Shown here piece after piece: positions 60,361 through 64,000 of a stretch of 64,000 nucleotides of DNA (positions are counted from its first letter, which is position 1; every line of letters begins with the position of its first letter). The stretch comes from Inquilinus ginsengisoli_B. Its GTDB lineage: Bacteria > Pseudomonadota > Alphaproteobacteria > DSM-16000 > Inquilinaceae. Where the stretch lies: assembly GCF_050434925.1 (NCBI RefSeq), contig NZ_JBNDJK010000001.1, positions 1,240,001 to 1,304,000 of the forward strand. Direction: 5' to 3'. The notes below the pieces were generated by a model. That model was not told the DNA's origin. It did no database searches and saw only the letters and a list, made by a program, of their open reading frames with translations. The translations under genes were made by a program, and so were the position numbers.

Positions 60361-61257
60361 TCAGCCCGGCTGCCGCTCCCCGATCGTGCCGGTGATCCAT
60401 GCGCGGAACCGGGCGGCCTCCGGGCGGCGCCAGCGGGCGGGGGTGGAGACCAGCCAGTAGCCCAGGCCGGCCTCGATCCGGTCTGGGAAGGCATGCACCA
60501 GCCGGCCGGATTGCAGCGCGTCGTCGACCAGCAGCGGCCAGGCCAGCCACAGCCCGTGGCCGGCCAGGGCGGCCTCGACCGCCAGCGATGCGTCGGGGAA
60601 GCGCCGGCGCGGATGGCCGGCCAGGCTGGCGGGGCCGCCGGTCGCCGGCCCGCCGGCCGCCAGCCAGGCATCCCAGCCGAACAGGCTCTGCTCGTCCTCG
60701 ATCAGCGGCACCCCCGGGCCAGTCGATGGATCGGCCAGGGCGGCGGCGATCGCAGGGCTCGCGACCGGGATCAGCGGCTGCGGCGCCACCAGCTCGGCCT
60801 TCAGGCCGGGCCAGCGGCCGCGGCCGAAGCGGATGCCCAGGTCGACGTCCTCGCGGTCGAACTCGACCAGCCGGCTGGTGGTGACCAGCCGCACCTCCAG
60901 CTCCGGGTGGCGCACGGCCAGCCCGACCAGCCGCGGCACCAGCCATTTCGCGGCGAAGGCCAGGCCGCAGGTGACGGTCACGGTGCCGCGCTCCTGCGCC
61001 GTCGCCTCGGCCACCGCCGCGGCGATGCGCCCGAAACCTTCGCTCAGGCCCGGCAGCAGGCGCCGCCCGGCCGCGGTCGGCACCAGCCCGGCCTCGCCGC
61101 GCTCGAAGAGGCCGAGGCCCAGCTGCTGCTCCAGCCCGCGCAGCCGGTGGCTCACCGCGCTCGCGGTCACGCCCAGCGCCGCCGCGGCGCGGGACAGCGA
61201 GCCGAGCCGTCCCACCGCCTCGGCGGCCTGCAGCGCGTTCAGGGAGGGCAGGGGCAT
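60361..61257 (-). CDS. LysR-family regulator (GcvA-like)
   Basis: 298 aa. The ATG at 61257 has GGGAGG 5 bases upstream; a GTG one codon earlier is too near. The DNA-binding part reads LPSLNALQAAEAVGRLGSLS, RAAAALGVTASAVSHRLRGL, EQQLGLGLFERG. The effector domain contains DVDLGIRFGRGRWPGL, a phrase common in the GcvA/AmpR branch. It is divergent from phzF-ridA, with a LysR-box dyad in the 257-bp gap, so it probably controls those two genes. Confidence 0.92.
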   Translation of the reverse strand: MPLPSLNALQAAEAVGRLGSLSRAAAALGVTASAVSHRLRGLEQQLGLGLFERGEAGLVPTAAGRRLLPGLSEGFGRIAAAVAEATAQERGTVTVTCGLAFAAKWLVPRLVGLAVRHPELEVRLVTTSRLVEFDREDVDLGIRFGRGRWPGLKAELVAPQPLIPVASPAIAAALADPSTGPGVPLIEDEQSLFGWDAWLAAGGPATGGPASLAGHPRRRFPDASLAVEAALAGHGLWLAWPLLVDDALQSGRLVHAFPDRIEAGLGYWLVSTPARWRRPEAARFRAWITGTIGERQPG

Positions 61258-61295
61258 CACGACCTCCCGATATCAGAGAGCCGAAACTTTAACCC

Positions 61296-61380
61296 CGTCA
61301 TGGCGAGCCCCGCAGGGGCGTGGCCATCCAGGGTGGCTCGCACCGGCCCCCGGATGGCCACGCTTCGCTCGCCATGACGG
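61296..61380. repeat. REP-like palindrome, family A
   Basis: Arms CGTCATGGCGAG and CTCGCCATGACG as in the element at 15188-15278, with a body GTGGCCATCCAGGG. It sits in the divergent gap between LysR and phzF. Confidence 0.85.
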
Positions 61381-61415
61381 GCAAGGAACCGAACATCCAT
61401 TCGCAAGGCACCGGT

Positions 61416-61428
61416 TGAGCTTTTCTCA
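61416..61428. promoter_or_regulatory. LysR-box-like dyad (T-N11-A)
   Basis: TGAGCTTTTCTCA is a dyad with 5-bp arms when the flanking T and A are counted (TTGAG...CTCAA), fitting the T-N11-A consensus. Located about 90 bp before phzF and 160 bp before lysR. Confidence 0.5.
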
Positions 61429-61451
61429 ATAATGCTGAGGACTTCTCGCTT

Positions 61452-61491
61452 GGATCCGGCGCCGTTGCAACGAAATGATGCCGCCGGATCC
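61452..61491 (+). other. Hairpin in the phzF leader
   Basis: GGATCCGGCG and CGCCGGATCC, perfect 10-bp arms around a 20-nt loop, end 23 bp before the phzF start. There is no T-run; it could modulate translation or serve as a protein-binding dyad. Confidence 0.5.
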
Positions 61492-61514
61492 TGAGACCAA
61501 TTCAAGGCCGTGCC

Positions 61515-62399
61515 ATGATGACCGTCCCGTTCCATCTGGTCGATGTCTTCGCCGACGAACCGCTGGCCGGCAATCCGCTGGCCGTGGTGCCGGAGGCGGA
61601 CGGGCTCGACGACGCCCTGCTGCGCCGGATCGCGCGCGAGCTCAACCAGTCCGAGACCACCTTCCTGCTGGCGCCGACCGAGCCCGGCGCTGCGGCCCGG
61701 CTGCGCTCCTTCACCCCGGCCGGGGCCGAGGTCTCGGGCGCCGGCCACAACGCGCTCGGCGCCTGGTGGTGGCTGGCAGAATCGGGGCGGCTCGGCCCGC
61801 TCGGCGACGGCGTGGCGCTCACCCAGCAGCTCGGCGGCCGGCTCCTGCCGGTCGCGGTCGAGGCCCGGGGCGGCAGGCTCGCCGCGATCGGTCTGACCCA
61901 GGGCGAGCCGAAGGCGCTGGCGGAGCATCCCGACCCGGCGGCGCTGGCGGCGGCGCTGGGGCTGCGCGGCGGCGACCTGCTGCCCGGCGCCCGCACGGTC
62001 TCGACCGGCGCAGGGCATCTCCTGGTCCAGGCCTGCGACCGTGCGACCGTGGCGGCGGCCGGCCCGGACGCCGCCCGGCTGCTGGCGGAGCTGCGCCGCG
62101 CCGGGGCGCAGGGCTGCTACCTGTACAGCCTCGACCCGATCGACGCTTCGGCCGCGGCCCATGCCCGCTTCTTCAACCCGACCGTCGGGCTGTGGGAAGA
62201 TCCGGCGACCGGCAGCGCCGCCGGTCCCCTGGCCTGGCATCTCGCCGAACGCGGCCTGGTGCCGGCGTCCGGCGAGGTCGCGATCGAGCAGGGCCATGCG
62301 CTCGGCCGGCCCAGCCGCATCGCGGTGCGGCTGGGACACGGCCGGGTTGAGCTGCGCGGCCGCTGCGTCACCGTCGCCGGCGGCGCGCTGTATCTCTGA
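61515..62399 (+). CDS. PhzF-family epimerase/isomerase
   Basis: 294 aa, two similar lobes of the diaminopimelate-epimerase fold. The catalytic Glu is Glu47 in LNQSETTFL. FTPAGAEVSGAGHNALGAWW near 73 and FNPTVGLWEDPATGSAAGPL near 220 are the lobe signatures. Most members outside phenazine clusters have unknown isomerase roles; no phenazine genes are present here. The ribosome site is AAGG. It is followed at 21 bp by a RidA-family gene, so the two form an operon, apparently under the divergent LysR. Confidence 0.92.
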   Translation: MMTVPFHLVDVFADEPLAGNPLAVVPEADGLDDALLRRIARELNQSETTFLLAPTEPGAAARLRSFTPAGAEVSGAGHNALGAWWWLAESGRLGPLGDGVALTQQLGGRLLPVAVEARGGRLAAIGLTQGEPKALAEHPDPAALAAALGLRGGDLLPGARTVSTGAGHLLVQACDRATVAAAGPDAARLLAELRRAGAQGCYLYSLDPIDASAAAHARFFNPTVGLWEDPATGSAAGPLAWHLAERGLVPASGEVAIEQGHALGRPSRIAVRLGHGRVELRGRCVTVAGGALYL

Positions 62400-62420
62400 T
62401 TTTCACCGAAAGGACAGACT

Positions 62421-62810
62421 ATGATCGGAACCCGCATCTTCACCGGCTCGCCCTATGAGGACCGCGCCGGCTACGCCCGCGCCGTGGTGGCCGATGGCTG
62501 GGTCTTCGTCTCCGGCACCACCGGCTTCGACGCCACCGACTTCTCCTTCCCGGAGGATGTCGAGAGCCAGTGCGAGAACTGCTTCCGCAACATCGCCTGG
62601 GCGCTCGGCCAGGCGGGGGCGGGGCTGGAGCATCTGGTGCGGGTGGTGATCTACGTCACCAGCCAGGCCGAGTTCGAGCGCATCGTGCCGATCATCCGCC
62701 GCCAGTGCGACGCGGCGCGCCCGGCCAACACCACCATCTTCGCCCAGCTGGTGCAGCCGCATATGCGCGTCGAGATCGAAGCCACGGCGCGGCTGCCGGC
62801 GCAGGGGTGA
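62421..62810 (+). CDS. RidA-family protein lacking the catalytic Arg
   Basis: 129 aa, YjgF/Rid fold: VVADGWVFVSGTTGFDATDF near 23, AGLEHLVRVVIYVTSQAEFE near 67 and the C-terminal VEIEATARLPAQG. In enamine deaminases an Arg precedes the LP-x-xxx-VEIEA tail; here that stretch reads FAQLVQPHMRVEIEATA with Gln in its place. So it belongs to a Rid branch without imine-hydrolysing activity of the RidA type. The ribosome site is AAGGA. It lies directly behind phzF. Confidence 0.9.
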   Translation: MIGTRIFTGSPYEDRAGYARAVVADGWVFVSGTTGFDATDFSFPEDVESQCENCFRNIAWALGQAGAGLEHLVRVVIYVTSQAEFERIVPIIRRQCDAARPANTTIFAQLVQPHMRVEIEATARLPAQG

Positions 62811-62817
62811 GGGCTTC

Positions 62818-63048
62818 GCGTTGCCTCTCCCGCCTGGCGGGATCTTTTCAGAATAGCTGATGCCTCTCCTTTTAGTCCCCCCTCCCCTTGCGGGAGGGGG
62901 GCAGGGGGAGGGGTCTGCGCGCGTCCGCGCGCGAATGGGCACAGGAGAGGTTTCACCGTGGGAATCCAATCGCCAGGTTTCGGGCCGGCCCTGACGTCGA
63001 AAACCCCCTCCCCCTAACCCCCTCCCGCGAGGGGAGGGGGGACTCATT
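62818..63048. repeat. Intergenic palindromic repeat, copy 6
   Basis: Left outer arm TTGCCTCTCCCGCCTGGCGG with ATCTTTTCAGAAT, inner blocks CCCTTGCGGGAGGGGGGCAG and CTAACCCCCTCCCGCGAGGG, core TCTGCGCGCGTCCGCGCGCG. It fills the gap between the convergent ridA-like and parA-like genes. Confidence 0.85.
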
Positions 63049-63071
63049 TTGCTTTCAGCCGATGTCGTTGC

Positions 63072-63704
63072 TCAGCCCGCCCCCGCCTGCTCGATATGGC
63101 GCAGCAGCGGCGCCCAGTCGGCGCGCAGGTCCTCGGCGCGGCGGCCGCGCAGGTCGAACACGCTGAGGCCGTCGGCCGCGGCGTCGGTATAGGCGGCGCT
63201 GTCGCGGATGCGCGACACCACCGTGTGGCCCAGCCCGCCCAGGAAGGCGTCCAGCTGGGCCGCCGCGCGGGTGCGCACCCGCATCCGGTTGCCGACGATC
63301 GCCACCGCGGCGCGGCTCTTGCGGATCGGCTTCAGCTCCTCCAGCCGGGTCAGGAAGCGCCGGGTCGCCCCCTCGTCGAAGGCCGAGGGCAGCACCGGCA
63401 GGACGATCACATCGGCGATCTTCAGCAGCGCCTCGACATCCTTCATCTTCAGCGCCGCCGGGGCGTCGATCACCAGCCGCTCGGCGTCCTTCGGCACATC
63501 GAAGTCCGACTTCGCCCAGTCCAGCCCGGCCAGGGCCGGGGCGGCATCCGGCCGCCGCCTGGCCCAGTCCAGGCTGGAATGCTGGCGGTCGACATCGGCC
63601 AGGACGGTGAAATGACCCTGCCCGGCGAAGGCCGAGGCCAGCGTCGTCGCGATCGTGGTCTTGCCGCAGCCGCCCTTGGTGTTCGCGACGAGCACGGAAA
63701 TCAT
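63072..63704 (-). CDS. Orphan ParA/MinD-type ATPase
   Basis: 210 aa. Deviant Walker A: NTKGGCGKTT (residues 9-18) with the signature Lys in KGG. Walker A' LADVDRQHSSLDW near 45 and Walker B LVIDAPA near 77 complete the fold. Chromosome-partitioning ParA proteins pair with a downstream ParB, which is absent. Relatives without ParB position chemoreceptor arrays, polysaccharide machinery or other complexes. The start at 63704 (MISVLVANTKGG) follows GGGGGAA; upstream codons are not ParA-like. Confidence 0.9.
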   Translation of the reverse strand: MISVLVANTKGGCGKTTIATTLASAFAGQGHFTVLADVDRQHSSLDWARRRPDAAPALAGLDWAKSDFDVPKDAERLVIDAPAALKMKDVEALLKIADVIVLPVLPSAFDEGATRRFLTRLEELKPIRKSRAAVAIVGNRMRVRTRAAAQLDAFLGGLGHTVVSRIRDSAAYTDAAADGLSVFDLRGRRAEDLRADWAPLLRHIEQAGAG

Positions 63705-63747
63705 GCCGGTTCCCCCATTGGCGCGGTCATTCTGCAATTTCCCATTC

Positions 63748-63845
63748 CGTCATTGCGACCCCGGCCTTGAGCCGGGGGACGCAATCCAGGGCGGCAAGAG
63801 CGGAAGCATGGATTGCTTCGTCGGCTTCGGCTCCTCGCAATGACG
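63748..63845. repeat. REP-like palindrome, family C
   Basis: CGTCATTGCGACCCCGGCCT at the left and CGGCTCCTCGCAATGACG at the right pair at their ends; inside, ACGCAATCCAGGG and GGATTGC form a second complement. It lies between parA and the CHAD gene. Confidence 0.8.
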
Positions 63846-63867
63846 GCGAGGGGCGGACGCAGCGCCG

Positions 63868-64000
63868 TCACTCCTTCGTCCAGAACGGCCTGACCGCGCG
63901 GAAGGCGTCCCATTGCGCCAGCAGCTCCGGCTCGGTCGATTCGGCGCCGCGGGCGTGCCAGCCCAGCACCATGCCGGCGGCCCGATGCAGCGCCGGGTCG
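63868..64000 (-). CDS. C-terminus of a CHAD-domain protein (cut by window edge)
   Basis: The last 44 residues of a minus-strand gene, stop at 63868-63870. They read DPALHRAAGMVLGWHARGAE, then a linker, then WDAFRAVRPFWTKE. A helix with GWHAxxAE followed by a basic stretch and a terminal PFW is how CHAD (polyphosphate-associated histidine helical) domains, often fused to CYTH, end. The rest is outside the window, so the assignment is tentative. Confidence 0.55.
   Translation of the reverse strand, partial: DPALHRAAGMVLGWHARGAESTEPELLAQWDAFRAVRPFWTKE

Noticed and set aside
61515..62399. Phenazine biosynthesis cluster suggested by the PhzF homologue
   Set aside because: No other phz genes are present. 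PhzF-fold proteins are widespread isomerases.

Overview
The window is 64 kb of very G+C-rich DNA. Its housekeeping genes (sucC-sucD-sucA-sucB order, CueR/CopA, UgpBAEC-GlpK, NhaA, RecX) and its dense palindromic intergenic repeats suggest an alphaproteobacterium, most likely in the Rhodospirillales (Azospirillum/Inquilinus-like). The taxonomic placement is inference. No rRNA, tRNA or CRISPR array was seen.

Layout. 0-5 kb: a cut-off exported protein, a divergent LysR regulator, and a two-subunit molybdenum hydroxylase under a TetR regulator with two matching palindromic operators. 5-12.5 kb: a small secreted protein and the TCA genes sucB, sucA, sucD and sucC, all on the minus strand. 12.6-17.2 kb: a GST-fold protein and two tandem secreted M28 metallopeptidases that share a duplicated leader. 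17.2-18.9 kb: an IS4-family insertion sequence sitting inside a copy of the local intergenic repeat. 18.9-25.4 kb: a glycerol-3-phosphate ABC importer with glycerol kinase, then recX. 25.8-32.4 kb: nhaA, a lipid kinase, a large branched palindrome, cueR-copA with a clear CueR promoter, and an asparagine-type permease. 32.8-36.9 kb: an RTX protein, a MarR regulator, a cupin, a small ORF and an MBL-fold hydrolase.

37.0-57.8 kb: a tandem array of three giant autotransporters (2328, 2070 and 2060 aa) plus the remnant of a fourth. Their glycine-rich passengers differ, but the last 1410 bp of each gene are nearly identical in all three, and 1621 bp are shared between copies 2 and 3. The upstream leaders of copies 2 and 3 are also duplicated. 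This is the most remarkable part of the window: a passenger-variable, barrel-constant surface protein cassette that appears to evolve by duplication, gene conversion and deletion.

58-64 kb: a TetR regulator and SDR oxidoreductase with mirrored operators, an OmpR-family regulator whose receiver lacks the phosphoacceptor Asp, a LysR regulator divergent from a PhzF-RidA pair, an orphan ParA-type ATPase, and the C-terminus of a CHAD-domain protein.

Two intergenic repeat systems recur: a large modular palindrome family (six copies) and shorter REP-like palindromes (four copies).
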